The position numbers and the translations under genes are program-made. From Polynucleobacter sp. MG-27-Goln-C1 (lineage in GTDB: Bacteria; Pseudomonadota; Gammaproteobacteria; Burkholderiales; Burkholderiaceae), in assembly GCF_018881905.1 (NCBI RefSeq), contig NZ_JACVPM010000002.1:62001-126000 (forward strand): a stretch of DNA of 64,000 nucleotides, read 5' to 3'. The notes beneath the pieces were generated by a model, which searched no databases, had not been told where the DNA came from, and saw only the letters and a list, made by a program, of their open reading frames with translations. Shown here piece by piece: positions 15,921 through 24,610 of this stretch; the first letter of the stretch is position 1, and every line of letters begins with the position of its first letter.

Positions 15921-17384
15921 TTACTGTTTGACGATTCTCATGTTGTCATCCTTCATGATCTTTTGAACTTCTGGAGAGCTGAGGATAATTTTTTTAGCAG
16001 CGGCTCTTAAGCGATCTACGGCCTCAGGCGGTAATGAAAACGAAGTTGGCAAGCTATTGAGGTATTCATACTCTGCTTTGTCATCCAGCATATTAAATGC
16101 GACATTAACGGCATATAAATCAATATCAGGCGTATTTACAATTTTGGCTAATACAGGGTCTTTGTTGCTAGTAAACAATTTAGATTTACGTAATTTTCGC
16201 ATGCCATTCCAGCGGGCCTGAGTATCCTTCAGGGTCTCAACCTCTTCATAAGAATAGTGATCAATCGGAACGCCCGTAGCCTTAATAAGCAAATCAATAC
16301 TGCCTGGGCCATTCACCGATCTATTCCAAGAGGTTTCAGGGGAAGAAAGAGAGTTGACTACCACGACAATAATTCTCTTTACGCCATCAAATGGTGTTGA
16401 TAAGCCTGCGAGTTGCATGGCCTCGAGTCCCTCTAAAAATTCCAGCAACTCACGCATTGCTAGATTATCTGCAAGGCCACCATCTACTACATGTATATAG
16501 GGATTATCTTTTTGGTCATGATAGGCCTTTAAATCTTGCATTGATTTAATTAAACGCGCGGCCGGCCTTGGCGCATTGGCTGAACTTCCAAAGTAATGAA
16601 GATAATCAGGCTCAATAAATTTACACTGGCCAGCGTAATTGTTATAGGTTACCGGCGATAGAATAAAAGGTACAGCAGAAGAAGATGCAGCTGCACGCGC
16701 CAAAGGCACGCCATAAACATCTGAGCAAAGGTAGTCAAAAAAATCTTGATCAAAAGCAAAGCCAGCGCCGGAGGAAATATCGGTACCTGAGGCTAAAACA
16801 AAGGGAGAGTTGCGCTTTGGTAAATCGCCATAGGTAGCACCATGAAACAAAATCTCATCATAGAGTTCGGCAGCTAATTCAGAACGCCCCCAACCTGTTG
16901 AGGCCAAGTTGGTCCAATTTACAGGATTGACTGCTCTACTTATTAACTCCCCCTGCACATCACGCTTTAAAAAATCGGCATCGTAGAAATCAAATAGCTT
17001 TTCACCGTGTAATCCATAGGCAAGTGCGGTAAAGCTACCACCTGATACACCAGTGATGAAATTGACCTGATCGATCGCGCGCACTTTTCGACCGTTTGAT
17101 TCAACCAGCTCGATATCGCGAAGCGCCTCAAGTACGCCATAAGAAAATGCAGCCGCTCTTGTGCCGCCACCAGAAAAAGCCAAGACCACCAAAGTCTCTG
17201 GCATTTTTCCATTTTCAAATCTATCTAGATTTAAGAAACGATAGCCCTTTTGCAACTCAATCTTATCTATGGCTGGATTGATTGGCCTGTTGGCGCATCC
17301 CACCGCACCTAAAAGTAAAAATGCGCTTACCAGCAGTAGGAGCGCAGATCTTGCCTTGTTAGGGGTGGCGTTTAGTAACTTCAA
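15921..17384 (-). CDS. Patatin-like phospholipase lipoprotein
   Basis: The 487-residue precursor starts with TTG (an in-frame TGA lies four codons upstream and no ATG is near). Its lipoprotein signal has lipobox LLGAVGC. The patatin active site is complete: oxyanion loop SGGGTRAAA, nucleophile serine in GVSGGSF, and aspartate of the dyad in DGGLADN. Such enzymes hydrolyse phospholipids or other acyl lipids; membrane anchoring places it in the periplasm or outer membrane. It leads the operon with a barrel, DISM kinase and regulator, so lipid products may be tied to the sensed signal (inference). Confidence 0.85.
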   Translation of the reverse strand: MKLLNATPNKARSALLLLVSAFLLLGAVGCANRPINPAIDKIELQKGYRFLNLDRFENGKMPETLVVLAFSGGGTRAAAFSYGVLEALRDIELVESNGRKVRAIDQVNFITGVSGGSFTALAYGLHGEKLFDFYDADFLKRDVQGELISRAVNPVNWTNLASTGWGRSELAAELYDEILFHGATYGDLPKRNSPFVLASGTDISSGAGFAFDQDFFDYLCSDVYGVPLARAAASSSAVPFILSPVTYNNYAGQCKFIEPDYLHYFGSSANAPRPAARLIKSMQDLKAYHDQKDNPYIHVVDGGLADNLAMRELLEFLEGLEAMQLAGLSTPFDGVKRIIVVVVNSLSSPETSWNRSVNGPGSIDLLIKATGVPIDHYSYEEVETLKDTQARWNGMRKLRKSKLFTSNKDPVLAKIVNTPDIDLYAVNVAFNMLDDKAEYEYLNSLPTSFSLPPEAVDRLRAAAKKIILSSPEVQKIMKDDNMRIVKQ

Positions 17385-17436
17385 GAAATTATTTCAATCT
17401 AATTGCGATTAATCGACATTTAAAAATGCAAAGAAA

Positions 17437-17450
17437 CCACCCGTAGGTGG
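17437..17450 (-). terminator. Terminator of the COG4315 lipoprotein gene
   Basis: CCACC, loop CGTA, GGTGG; a short 5-bp stem followed on the minus strand by TTTCTTT. It lies 28 bases after the stop at 17478. Confidence 0.6.
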
Positions 17451-17477
17451 CTTCCGATTCATTGCATTAGCAATAAA

Positions 17478-17876
17478 TTATGGCGTTACAACGTGCCATA
17501 CATTATTGACGTTATCACCAGTCTTATCTCCAGGATTCTTATCCTTTACGAAGAAATAGAGTGGCTTGCCCTTGTAGGTCAATTGCTTCTGACCATCGTT
17601 TCGAGTAATCGAAGAAAAATTTCCGGAAAGCATAATACCTGGCTCTACATAAACTGGAGGCCAATTATCTGCACACGTAGATACGCACTCTGATTTACCA
17701 GAACCAGCCTGATCTTTATCAAAGGTATAAACGGTTTTGCCATAACTGCTTGTCAAAATTCCATTAGTAACTTTTACAAAATCCGCTGAAGATGTTTTCA
17801 CATCAGGCGTACCGGAGCATGCAGCTAATGACAGTGCTACAACTGCTAGCGCACAAATTTTTATTAAATATTTCAT
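17478..17876 (-). CDS. COG4315-type lipoprotein with repeated YTFDKD/YFFVKD motif
   Basis: The 132-residue precursor has a lipobox (SLAAC) after a short signal. Two copies of the family motif are visible: GKTVYTFDKD, followed by the CVSTCADNWPP cysteine pair, and GKPLYFFVKD, followed by GDNVNNVWHVV. These secreted repeats are common in bacteria; their function is not established, though small-molecule or haem binding has been suggested for relatives. It lies 26 bases downstream of the OmpA-family gene on the same strand and may share its promoter. Confidence 0.75.
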   Translation of the reverse strand: MKYLIKICALAVVALSLAACSGTPDVKTSSADFVKVTNGILTSSYGKTVYTFDKDQAGSGKSECVSTCADNWPPVYVEPGIMLSGNFSSITRNDGQKQLTYKGKPLYFFVKDKNPGDKTGDNVNNVWHVVTP

Positions 17877-17902
17877 TCTTTATCCTTTACTTGTGCTGTG
17901 AA

Positions 17903-18442
17903 TTAATTACCTGGTCCAACCAAGGTAACTTCAATACGACGGTTTTGTGCGCGACCATCTGGGGTTGCGTTAGAAGCTACAGGATTGGACTCACCCATGC
18001 CTTGTGCAGAAATTAAACTTTGACTTACACCTTTGCGAATCAGGTAATCAACTACGTTATCTGCACGCTTAGAAGATAAATCGAGATTGGTTGTAATCCC
18101 TTGGTTGCGCAATTCAGGTCCAATTGAAAGATTGTCTGTGTAACCACGAACAACTACTTTAGTATTTTGGAAACCAGAAAGTGTTGGCGCCATTTTTGCC
18201 AGCACTTGATCAGCTTTTGCATTCAAACGGTAACCACCCTCTGGGAATAAAATCTTGTCGCGAATAGTAATGCGCAATTCACCCTGGAGTTGACGAATCT
18301 CAACTTCGTCACCCTGATAAGCCTGTTGAAGCTGGGTGTACGCCTGGTCCAACTGGTTGTATTTATTTTGACTTACACAGGCACTCAACAATGCAAGTGC
18401 TGCGATGGAAAACGCGATAAATCCTTGTTTCATAAAGCTCAT
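17903..18442 (-). CDS. OmpA-family peptidoglycan-associated lipoprotein
   Basis: The 179-residue precursor has lipobox LLSAC, a short helical spacer (about 30-55) and a C-terminal OmpA domain. Key parts are DKILFPEGGYRLN, VVRGYTDNLSIG, NLDLSSKRADNVVDYLIRKG and NATPDGRAQNRRIEVTLV, the peptidoglycan-binding end. It should tether the outer membrane to the cell wall. The ATG at 18442 is preceded by a GGAG ribosome site 8 bases away; a second ATG is at 18433. Tandem TTTTGTARG units and a TATATT -10 box lie upstream, linking it to the predicted DISM regulon. Confidence 0.85.
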   Translation of the reverse strand: MSFMKQGFIAFSIAALALLSACVSQNKYNQLDQAYTQLQQAYQGDEVEIRQLQGELRITIRDKILFPEGGYRLNAKADQVLAKMAPTLSGFQNTKVVVRGYTDNLSIGPELRNQGITTNLDLSSKRADNVVDYLIRKGVSQSLISAQGMGESNPVASNATPDGRAQNRRIEVTLVGPGN

Positions 18443-18488
18443 GTATTTTCTCCAGAATCTTTAAAAATGGTTACTTAGATGCTTACTT

Positions 18489-18534
18489 AATATAGCCCAA
18501 AGGCGTACTTAAACCTTACAAAAGCCTACAAAAC
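18489..18534 (-). promoter_or_regulatory. Predicted promoter with tandem TTTTGTARG units before the OmpA-family gene
   Basis: On the minus strand two adjacent 10-mers, TTTTGTAGGC and TTTTGTAAGG, occupy about 18514-18534, where an activator would overlap the -35 position. A TATATT box lies at 18489-18494, 20 bases downstream of GTAAG. Spacing nearly equals the 19 bases seen in the two Ntn-hydrolase promoters. No good -35 hexamer is present, as expected for activator-dependent promoters. Confidence 0.55.
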
Positions 18535-18593
18535 CCAAAAAAACAGTCAATAAAGGGGTATTTTCAGGGTCCACCATTCATAACAACACCCTA

Positions 18594-19898
18594 CTAGTTT
18601 TGAGGACAGCCATTAGCCAATGGCTTACCAGCCACTCGATCCTTCACCCACTCAAGATACATAGGCGCTGAAACGCCAGGGGTTGTAAAGTGAGTTTGCT
18701 CTCCAGGCAACTGGTTTCTTCCTACGTTCGCACCCATGGCACACATTTGCTTTTGATACAGCTCATGCATGACTGGAGGAACTGCAGTGTCTTTGGTGCC
18801 CCAGTAAATTACAACCGGCGCTACTGGCTTAACAGGCTTCACGCTACCATCAACGAATGCCTTCACCCACGCTAAAGAATTACTGGGTTCTGGCTTTAAA
18901 AGAGATTTATAGCTATCTCCATAGGCATAACTAAAGGTATCAGCCAGTACATGCATACATTTATTGCTTGCTAGCTGATTGATAACCTTTACGCCGTCAT
19001 CGGTCAATACATCAGTCAACTGCAAACTAGGGAATGCCGCTTGAGTACCCCAAAGCCCCATCATATAGTGTGCAAATAAAAATACATTTGGGACATTTGC
19101 CTGAGTAAATCCATTCATGAGCTTGGTTGCACCAGCTTCATCAGTAGGTACATTTGGAAGCATGGCTGCAACATCTTCAGGTGCTAAGGCAACAAATCCA
19201 AGGTACTGTAGGTTATCGGCAGCAGTGCCTTGAAGAGCATGGTACTCAGGAAGGCTCGCAGCGGCAATAGTAGCTCCACCACCCTGCGACCAACCGTACA
19301 CTAGGGTCTTCTTGCCGGCCCCCACTTCTTGCATAGAGCTAGCTGCCCTTGCAGAGTTAATTACATCTCTACCGTTTGTTTGTGCCACGGCATATTGATG
19401 CTTGCCACCACCACCTAAACCTTGGTAGTCGGTAGCAACAACAACATAGCCTTGATTAATAAACTCTTGACCATTCGGAATGCCGTAATCAGTCCAAGAG
19501 TTGCCGCCCATCAAGAAATATTCATTTAAAGCCGCTGTTGGATCAATGATTTGCGATGGCCCACAATTTTGCGCTGATCCCGTTGTGCCATGAGCCCAAG
19601 CCAGAATAGGCCTACCCTCTTTTGGAGCTGAACCAACTGGAGCAATGATGGTTCCTGTAGCAATCGTTTTGCGTCCCGCCACATCAGATGAGATATAGGC
19701 AATCTTCCAAGCCTGTGCACCCTTAATAGAAGTCTCTATTTTTTCTTTCTTGATCACCTGCCCCAACTTACCTTCGGGGGCCATTTTCATGACAGAGGCA
19801 TAAAAAGGTGGCATTGGTGGATCTGCATATACAACCGGGGAAAGAATACTCAAGACTGTACCGAGCGCCAAAACTGAAAGGATAGAAATTGTTTTCAT
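18594..19898 (-). CDS. Secreted lipase / alpha-beta hydrolase (secretory lipase family)
   Basis: The 434-residue precursor has a signal peptide to about residue 25. The nucleophile elbow is VYGWSQGGGAT, with the serine between glycines as in secretory lipases. The oxyanion-side strand reads PILAWAHGTTGSAQNCGPS, the acid region VVIYWGTKDTAVPP, and the catalytic histidine is probably in GEQTHFTTPG. Such enzymes hydrolyse acylglycerols or other esters outside the cytoplasm. It stands alone between the OmpA gene and an amidohydrolase. Its upstream region shows no convincing copy of the shared promoter motif. Confidence 0.8.
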   Translation of the reverse strand: MKTISILSVLALGTVLSILSPVVYADPPMPPFYASVMKMAPEGKLGQVIKKEKIETSIKGAQAWKIAYISSDVAGRKTIATGTIIAPVGSAPKEGRPILAWAHGTTGSAQNCGPSQIIDPTAALNEYFLMGGNSWTDYGIPNGQEFINQGYVVVATDYQGLGGGGKHQYAVAQTNGRDVINSARAASSMQEVGAGKKTLVYGWSQGGGATIAAASLPEYHALQGTAADNLQYLGFVALAPEDVAAMLPNVPTDEAGATKLMNGFTQANVPNVFLFAHYMMGLWGTQAAFPSLQLTDVLTDDGVKVINQLASNKCMHVLADTFSYAYGDSYKSLLKPEPSNSLAWVKAFVDGSVKPVKPVAPVVIYWGTKDTAVPPVMHELYQKQMCAMGANVGRNQLPGEQTHFTTPGVSAPMYLEWVKDRVAGKPLANGCPQN

Positions 19899-20003
19899 GG
19901 TCTAAGGGAAATTTGGCTATAAAAGTTATATTAAACACCAAACCCATATGGACTCACAAATCACATATGAGTAATTCAAATGCTTTAGATGAATAAAGAA
20001 AAA

Positions 20004-20019
20004 ACCGCCAGAAGGCGGT
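20004..20019 (-). terminator. Terminator of the second amidohydrolase gene
   Basis: ACCGCC, loop AGAA, GGCGGT, with a T-run (TTTTTTCTTT) downstream on the minus strand, 25 bases after the stop at 20044. Confidence 0.8.
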
Positions 20020-20043
20020 CTTAATCTTGGATCAATTAAAAGA

Positions 20044-21750
20044 TTATTTCAAGGCAACAGGCTTGCCATCAATATAAGTACCCATTACTTTGATATTACG
20101 AATTTCAGCAGGAGGCGTTGTGCGTGGGTTCTTAGCAAGAACTACCAAGTCAGCCTGCTTGCCTACTTCTAAGCTACCGACAAGCTTATCTGTGAACATG
20201 CTATATGCAGGATCAATTGTTACCGCACGGATTGCATCATCAACAGAAACAGCCTGATCAGGACCCAGTACTTTTTGTGGTGGTAACTGCCATAAGCGTG
20301 TCACTTCTTCGGAGATGTAATTTAAAGGGCTAACGTTAGATACTGGAGCATCACTATTCAATGTAAATCTTCCACCTGCACGTTTAAAATCTCCAGCAGA
20401 ATCAATGTGCTTAGCGCGGTCTGGACCGAGGATTTCATTATTAAATGCGGCACCCCAATAATCTACGTGGCCAATCGTAAAGCTCGGTACTACACCTAAC
20501 TTAACCGTCTTCTTAATTTGTGCTGGGTTGCTCACAGTGTAATGCTCAATACGCAAACGTCGATCTTTTGAGTTGCCACCGCCTGACAATAACTTCTCAT
20601 AGTTCTTGAGGGTTTGGTCAATCGCTCTATCGCCATTAGAGTGAATGGCAATCTGCCAGCCTTGGTCATAGTAAGGCTTGATTAAGTTGTAAAGCTCATC
20701 ATCTTTAAAGTTGAGAGTTCCTTTTGACTTGCCACCCTTAGGGTAAAGGTATGGCTCGTTTACTGCGCCTGTTAAGCCCTGAACAGATCCATCTGAAACA
20801 TATTTAATGCCAATGAAGCGCAAATAATCATCGCCTTCATTGGGTTTAATTGCGTTAAATCCTGCTGGCATTTGCGTGCCATATAAATAGCCACGCAAAC
20901 GAATTGGTGAGGCATTTCTTCCAAAAATATCCCTATAGATGGCTACTTCTTTTTCTACGCCAAAGTTACCACCAACCCCAAGATCAGCAACAGACGTAAC
21001 ACCTTTGGAGGCCATCGAATTCATCGTAGCTTGAACTGCCTCTATGAGCTTAGGCTGAGTAGGCACTGGAATCTTGGCGAACACAGGGTAAAAGGCTGGC
21101 GCCTCCATCATCTTCCCGGTTAACTTGCCTTTGGCATCTCTCACATAAGAGCCACCGCCCGGAGGATTCGGTGTGCTGTCCGTAATACCAGCTAATTCCA
21201 AAGCCTTATGGTTTGCATAAGCAAGGTGGGCAGATTGATTCACAACAAAGATTGGAACTTCCGTGGAGACTTTATCTAAATCATCAGCAGTAAGTTCGGC
21301 CATAAAAGGCGAAGTGCGGGATGGATCAGTACCAAAAGCAGCTAACCACCCTCCTTTTGGAACATTTTTTAAGTTTGCCTTCAGCTTGGCAGTGATGCTA
21401 TCAACCGTGTCATAAGGCAAATCGAAATTGGTCAAGTTCAAATACGTACGCTCAAACACCGTCGTAAGAATGACGTGAACATGAGGCTCAACAAAGCCCG
21501 GCATCAAAGTTTGACCTTTGAGATCCACTACCTTGGTGTTATCAGCTTGCCATTCTTTAGTAACAGCGTCCTTAGATCCAACAGCAACGATTTTGCCGTT
21601 TTGCACTGCAAGCGCTTGAACTTCTTCATTCTTGGCGTTTACAGTAACAATTGGTCCACCATAAAAAATGGTGTCTGCATTGCCTTTGGCAAAAGTCACT
21701 GCGCATTGAGCCATCAACAATGCGGAAAGTAGTTTTGGTGCAAATTTCAT
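20044..21750 (-). CDS. Secreted amidohydrolase 2, YtcJ-like
   Basis: The 568-residue precursor has a signal peptide (to about residue 22). The YtcJ pattern is complete: GFVEPHVHVILTT (HxH), QIAIHSNGDRAID (metal histidine), and FTLNSDAPVSNVSPL (catalytic aspartate), with the sandwich domain closing GSLEVGKQADLVVLAKNP. It is clearly diverged from the copy at 7382-9175, so the two probably differ in substrate. The upstream region carries the ATGAAA-N6-GTAAG motif shared with the two neighbouring Ntn hydrolases, suggesting coordinated expression of exported amide-cleaving enzymes. Confidence 0.85.
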   Translation of the reverse strand: MKFAPKLLSALLMAQCAVTFAKGNADTIFYGGPIVTVNAKNEEVQALAVQNGKIVAVGSKDAVTKEWQADNTKVVDLKGQTLMPGFVEPHVHVILTTVFERTYLNLTNFDLPYDTVDSITAKLKANLKNVPKGGWLAAFGTDPSRTSPFMAELTADDLDKVSTEVPIFVVNQSAHLAYANHKALELAGITDSTPNPPGGGSYVRDAKGKLTGKMMEAPAFYPVFAKIPVPTQPKLIEAVQATMNSMASKGVTSVADLGVGGNFGVEKEVAIYRDIFGRNASPIRLRGYLYGTQMPAGFNAIKPNEGDDYLRFIGIKYVSDGSVQGLTGAVNEPYLYPKGGKSKGTLNFKDDELYNLIKPYYDQGWQIAIHSNGDRAIDQTLKNYEKLLSGGGNSKDRRLRIEHYTVSNPAQIKKTVKLGVVPSFTIGHVDYWGAAFNNEILGPDRAKHIDSAGDFKRAGGRFTLNSDAPVSNVSPLNYISEEVTRLWQLPPQKVLGPDQAVSVDDAIRAVTIDPAYSMFTDKLVGSLEVGKQADLVVLAKNPRTTPPAEIRNIKVMGTYIDGKPVALK

Positions 21751-21817
21751 ATTTAACCCTTCGATATTTAGGCAACTTAGAAATATATCAACTAGGGTTA
21801 ATGAAAGCTTTCAAAAA

Positions 21818-21834
21818 CTTACACACCTTTTCAT
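21818..21834 (-). promoter_or_regulatory. Predicted operator upstream of amidohydrolase 2
   Basis: On the minus strand ATGAAA (21829-21834), six bases, then GTAAG (21818-21822), 68 bases before the start codon. The same ATGAAA-N6-GTAAG spacing occurs before genes 22002-23105 and 23329-24432. A TATATT box lies about 30 bases further on, some 10 bases more than in those two. Confidence 0.5.
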
Positions 21835-21940
21835 TTATAAGGAGCTCCTTTTGAAACCCTATATCTTGGGTGTATTGCAATATGAAGTGCGTGGAGACTG
21901 CTGTCTACTTATTGGATAAACGAACATTTCTTTGCCAACA

Positions 21941-21966
21941 AAAAGCCACCCCGAAGGATGGCTTTT
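21941..21966 (-). terminator. Terminator of Ntn hydrolase 1
   Basis: AAAAGCCA pairs with TGGCTTTT, with inner CC/GG pairs and a CGAA loop. It lies 35 bases after the stop at 22002. Confidence 0.75.
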
Positions 21967-22001
21967 CTTGAAGAGCACTTTCACTCTAAAACGGCAATCA
22001 A

Positions 22002-23105
22002 TTACGGAATTGATTTGTAGGTAGTAGTTTGCTTGACTTCCCACATTTTGACTTCTTTAGCATTCCAATCGTGGTCTTTCATCTTGAATTTCACGATGTC
22101 ATAGCCACCGAAGAATCTCGCATAGTATTCAAGATTTTTAGGATCAGCCACAACGGATTGCTGAGTGTAGTCATAAAAATATTTACCCTTCGCATCAGGC
22201 TTGCCACCATTAGCAACGCTTGAACCAGGAGGAATATCAAACATATTCAAAAAATGCCATGCAAGCTCCACTCTTGGTAAGTCTGCAGCATATTGGTCGG
22301 CGTTTTGTGTATAAAAAGCAGCTCTTAAAAAACGGCTTGATGGTAAAAAGTCGCCTGGCAATCCATGCATACCACTGCCAGCACCTCTAGGAGCGAATTT
22401 AACGCCACCAATTGTTTTAGATGCAATATCAATGGGAGATAAATTCAAATAATTTTCAAGATTCATCAACTGCCAATCAAACGGAGGCTCGTTTGCCATT
22501 GCTCCGGTTGGATTGTCGTAAATATTGAGATTACCTTTAACGTACTCAATGACTATGCTCTTACCTGTCATATCGTGGAAGCTATAGTGCATTTTCGCAA
22601 TCATTTTCCAAGTGCCAAACTCAACATTGCTAACAAAAATCTTTGGTAGCCCCTTTTTAATGTCTTCTACATTATCAAAATTACTTAAAACATAATTGAC
22701 GACTTCAAATGAAGCAATGCTGTTTTTAACATCTGCGCCTGTTGGGTTTTGATAAGCAGATGAAACTGGTAAATACTGCATGCCACCAGCCAAACCTTTT
22801 TCATTAATGCCGTCAATGATAAGTTCTTTGTCGTATGCATTCAGACCTGCGAAGGCATACTTACCCGTCCAATGCTTGCCAGAACCCCATACACCGTCGG
22901 TACCAGTTCCTTTGTATTGATGGGCTCTTGGATACAAAGCCATTTTCATCGGCAAATACTCTGCAAACTCAACGGTTCTGCCATAAACATAGCTACCATC
23001 TTTAGTTTTTAATGTAAAACTAGTGCAAGCGTTGCTTATTGCAGGTGTAATGGCAAATGTAGCGATCAGCAATGTGCTAATGACCTTAGATAGCCTAATC
23101 TTCAT
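22002..23105 (-). CDS. Secreted Ntn amidase 1 (choloylglycine hydrolase / linear amide C-N hydrolase family)
   Basis: The 367-residue precursor has a signal peptide whose AxA site (SNA) is followed at once by the catalytic Cys27 (CTSFTLKTKDGSYVYGRTVEF). Signal-peptidase cleavage would therefore leave the cysteine as the N-terminus. Other active-site elements are NEKGLAGGMQ, EYVKGNLNIYDNPTGAMANEPPFDWQ and SSRFLRAAF (Arg). The family cleaves bile-salt amides, penicillin V or acyl-homoserine lactones; the substrate is unknown here. It belongs to the 'LPGDF' subgroup together with 23329 and 35867. A predicted regulated promoter precedes it. Confidence 0.85.
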   Translation of the reverse strand: MKIRLSKVISTLLIATFAITPAISNACTSFTLKTKDGSYVYGRTVEFAEYLPMKMALYPRAHQYKGTGTDGVWGSGKHWTGKYAFAGLNAYDKELIIDGINEKGLAGGMQYLPVSSAYQNPTGADVKNSIASFEVVNYVLSNFDNVEDIKKGLPKIFVSNVEFGTWKMIAKMHYSFHDMTGKSIVIEYVKGNLNIYDNPTGAMANEPPFDWQLMNLENYLNLSPIDIASKTIGGVKFAPRGAGSGMHGLPGDFLPSSRFLRAAFYTQNADQYAADLPRVELAWHFLNMFDIPPGSSVANGGKPDAKGKYFYDYTQQSVVADPKNLEYYARFFGGYDIVKFKMKDHDWNAKEVKMWEVKQTTTYKSIP

Positions 23106-23139
23106 GGAGTCTCCAAATAGAGTTGTAATTAGCTGCGAA

Positions 23140-23181
23140 ATTTAACAAAAGCAGCTGGAGATTTCTTACAAAACATTTCAT
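23140..23181 (-). promoter_or_regulatory. Predicted activator-dependent promoter of Ntn hydrolase 1
   Basis: Minus-strand order: ATGAAA (23176-23181), 6 bases, GTAAG (23165-23169), 14 bases, TTTTGTTAAAT (23140-23150), whose TTAAAT is the likely -10. It ends 35 bases before the start codon. The same elements with identical spacing occur before the next paralogue at 24467-24508. Confidence 0.6.
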
Positions 23182-23273
23182 ACCCGTGAAAACCAGATGA
23201 ATTGGGGGTGTTTTAGACTAATTCTAGGGTTTAAGCATCAAAATCGGCTTTTTATAGACCCCAAATAGAAAAA

Positions 23274-23289
23274 CCACCCCAAAGGGTGG
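23274..23289 (-). terminator. Terminator of Ntn hydrolase 2
   Basis: CCACCC, loop CAAA, GGGTGG, followed on the minus strand by TTTTTCTA. It lies 39 bases after the stop at 23329. Confidence 0.75.
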
Positions 23290-23328
23290 CTTTTCTTGTT
23301 AAATCTTAAGTCCAAGAATCAGGACAAA

Positions 23329-24432
23329 TTACTTCATCTTTTTATAGGAAGAAGTGCTTTCGTTATCCCATTGCCTTACTTCTTTGGCATTTAGGTCATA
23401 GTCATTCATATTAAATGCAAAGATATCACTTCCACCAAAGTATCTTGCGTAGTAAGTGAGCTTCTTGGGATCGGCAACAGTAGTGTATTGCGTATAGTCT
23501 GAGCCATAACTTCCTTTTGCATCAGGCGTAGCACTTCCCAATACTGATCCAGGAGGAATATCAAACATATTGATGAGATGCCAAGCCATCTTTACTTTAT
23601 CAACATTTGGGGAGTACTCATCTGCAGCCTGTGAGAACTGTACGGCTCTCAAGAAACGACTTTGACTCATGAAGTCACCAGGCAGTCCATGTAAACCACT
23701 TCCAGCACTTCTTGGTTTCAAGGGAACACCATCAATTACTTTGGTTCCAATCTCGACAGGAGATAGATTCAAATAATTTTCTAGATTCATCATCTGCCAA
23801 TCAAATGGAGGCTCATTGGCCAGAGCTCCAATTGGGTTATCGTAAATATTCATTTGGCCTTTAACGTACTCAACCACAATACTCTTGCCGTTCACATCAT
23901 GAAATGAATAGTGCTGTCTAACTACATCATTTCCCCACTGCGTGAACTTTGAGTTGTTGACAAATATCTTCGACAAGCCTGCCTTAATCTCGTCTGTATT
24001 TGCAAAATTACTCAAAACATAAGCAATTACTTGATATGAAGCGATACTATTTTTTGCATCATTTCCGGTTGGATTTTGATATAAAGCTGCAACAGGTAAA
24101 TTCTGCATGCTACCTGTTAAACCCTTCTCGTTCATACCATCGCCGATAATATCCATATCGTATGCACGCAGACCCATAAAGGCATACTTGCCATTCCAAG
24201 CTAAGCCAGAACCAGCTACGCCATCGGGTCCAGTTCCTTTGAATTGATGACTTCTTGGTGTGAGAGCCACTTTCATCGGTATTACATACCCATACTCGAT
24301 TGTTCGCGCATAGACATAACTACCATCTTTATTTTTTAAAATAAAACTAGTACACGCGTAGCTGATTGCCGGCGCCACAGAAAAAGTAGCAATCAGCACA
24401 ACGCTGATAGCTTTAAATAATTTCATCTTCAT
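23329..24432 (-). CDS. Secreted Ntn amidase 2 (choloylglycine hydrolase family)
   Basis: The 367-residue precursor is the closest paralogue of Ntn amidase 1. The predicted signal peptide ends SYA and the nucleophile cysteine follows immediately (CTSFILKNKDGSYVYARTIEY). NEKGLTGSMQ, EYVKGQMNIYDNPIGALANEPPFDWQ and LHGLPGDFMSQSRFLRA retain the substrate-binding asparagines and arginine. The tandem arrangement with gene 22002 points to local duplication followed by divergence. Upstream it has the ATGAAA-N6-GTAAG promoter plus a second motif cluster directly after the response-regulator gene, so it is the best candidate target of DISM system 2. Confidence 0.85.
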   Translation of the reverse strand: MKMKLFKAISVVLIATFSVAPAISYACTSFILKNKDGSYVYARTIEYGYVIPMKVALTPRSHQFKGTGPDGVAGSGLAWNGKYAFMGLRAYDMDIIGDGMNEKGLTGSMQNLPVAALYQNPTGNDAKNSIASYQVIAYVLSNFANTDEIKAGLSKIFVNNSKFTQWGNDVVRQHYSFHDVNGKSIVVEYVKGQMNIYDNPIGALANEPPFDWQMMNLENYLNLSPVEIGTKVIDGVPLKPRSAGSGLHGLPGDFMSQSRFLRAVQFSQAADEYSPNVDKVKMAWHLINMFDIPPGSVLGSATPDAKGSYGSDYTQYTTVADPKKLTYYARYFGGSDIFAFNMNDYDLNAKEVRQWDNESTSSYKKMK

Positions 24433-24466
24433 TGGATCTCCAAAGTGATTTGTAATGGAGATTGCA

Positions 24467-24508
24467 ATCTAACAAAAATTATTTTTAATTACTTACAAAA
24501 AATTTCAT
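24467..24508 (-). promoter_or_regulatory. Predicted activator-dependent promoter of Ntn hydrolase 2
   Basis: Minus-strand order: ATGAAA (24503-24508), 6 bases, GTAAG (24492-24496), 14 bases, TTTTGTTAGAT (24467-24477) with TTAGAT as the likely -10. All spacings equal those before Ntn hydrolase 1, although the intervening bases differ. Confidence 0.6.
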
Positions 24509-24579
24509 GGGCATGAAATAAGGAATGGCACTCAAGCGAGAGAGTGGCTTACTTAGGGTAAATAAAAATACTCTGAAAA

Positions 24580-24610
24580 TATTTCAAAAGATTTCAAATC
24601 ATTACAAATT
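24580..24610 (-). promoter_or_regulatory. Second direct-repeat cluster next to response regulator 2
   Basis: On the minus strand TTTGTAATGATTTG is followed by AAATCTTTTGAAATA, giving GATTTGAAAT and TCTTTTGAAAT about 11 bases apart. It begins in the stop region of the regulator gene (24609), the same location as the site beside regulator 1. It is about 150 bases upstream of Ntn hydrolase 2. Confidence 0.4.
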
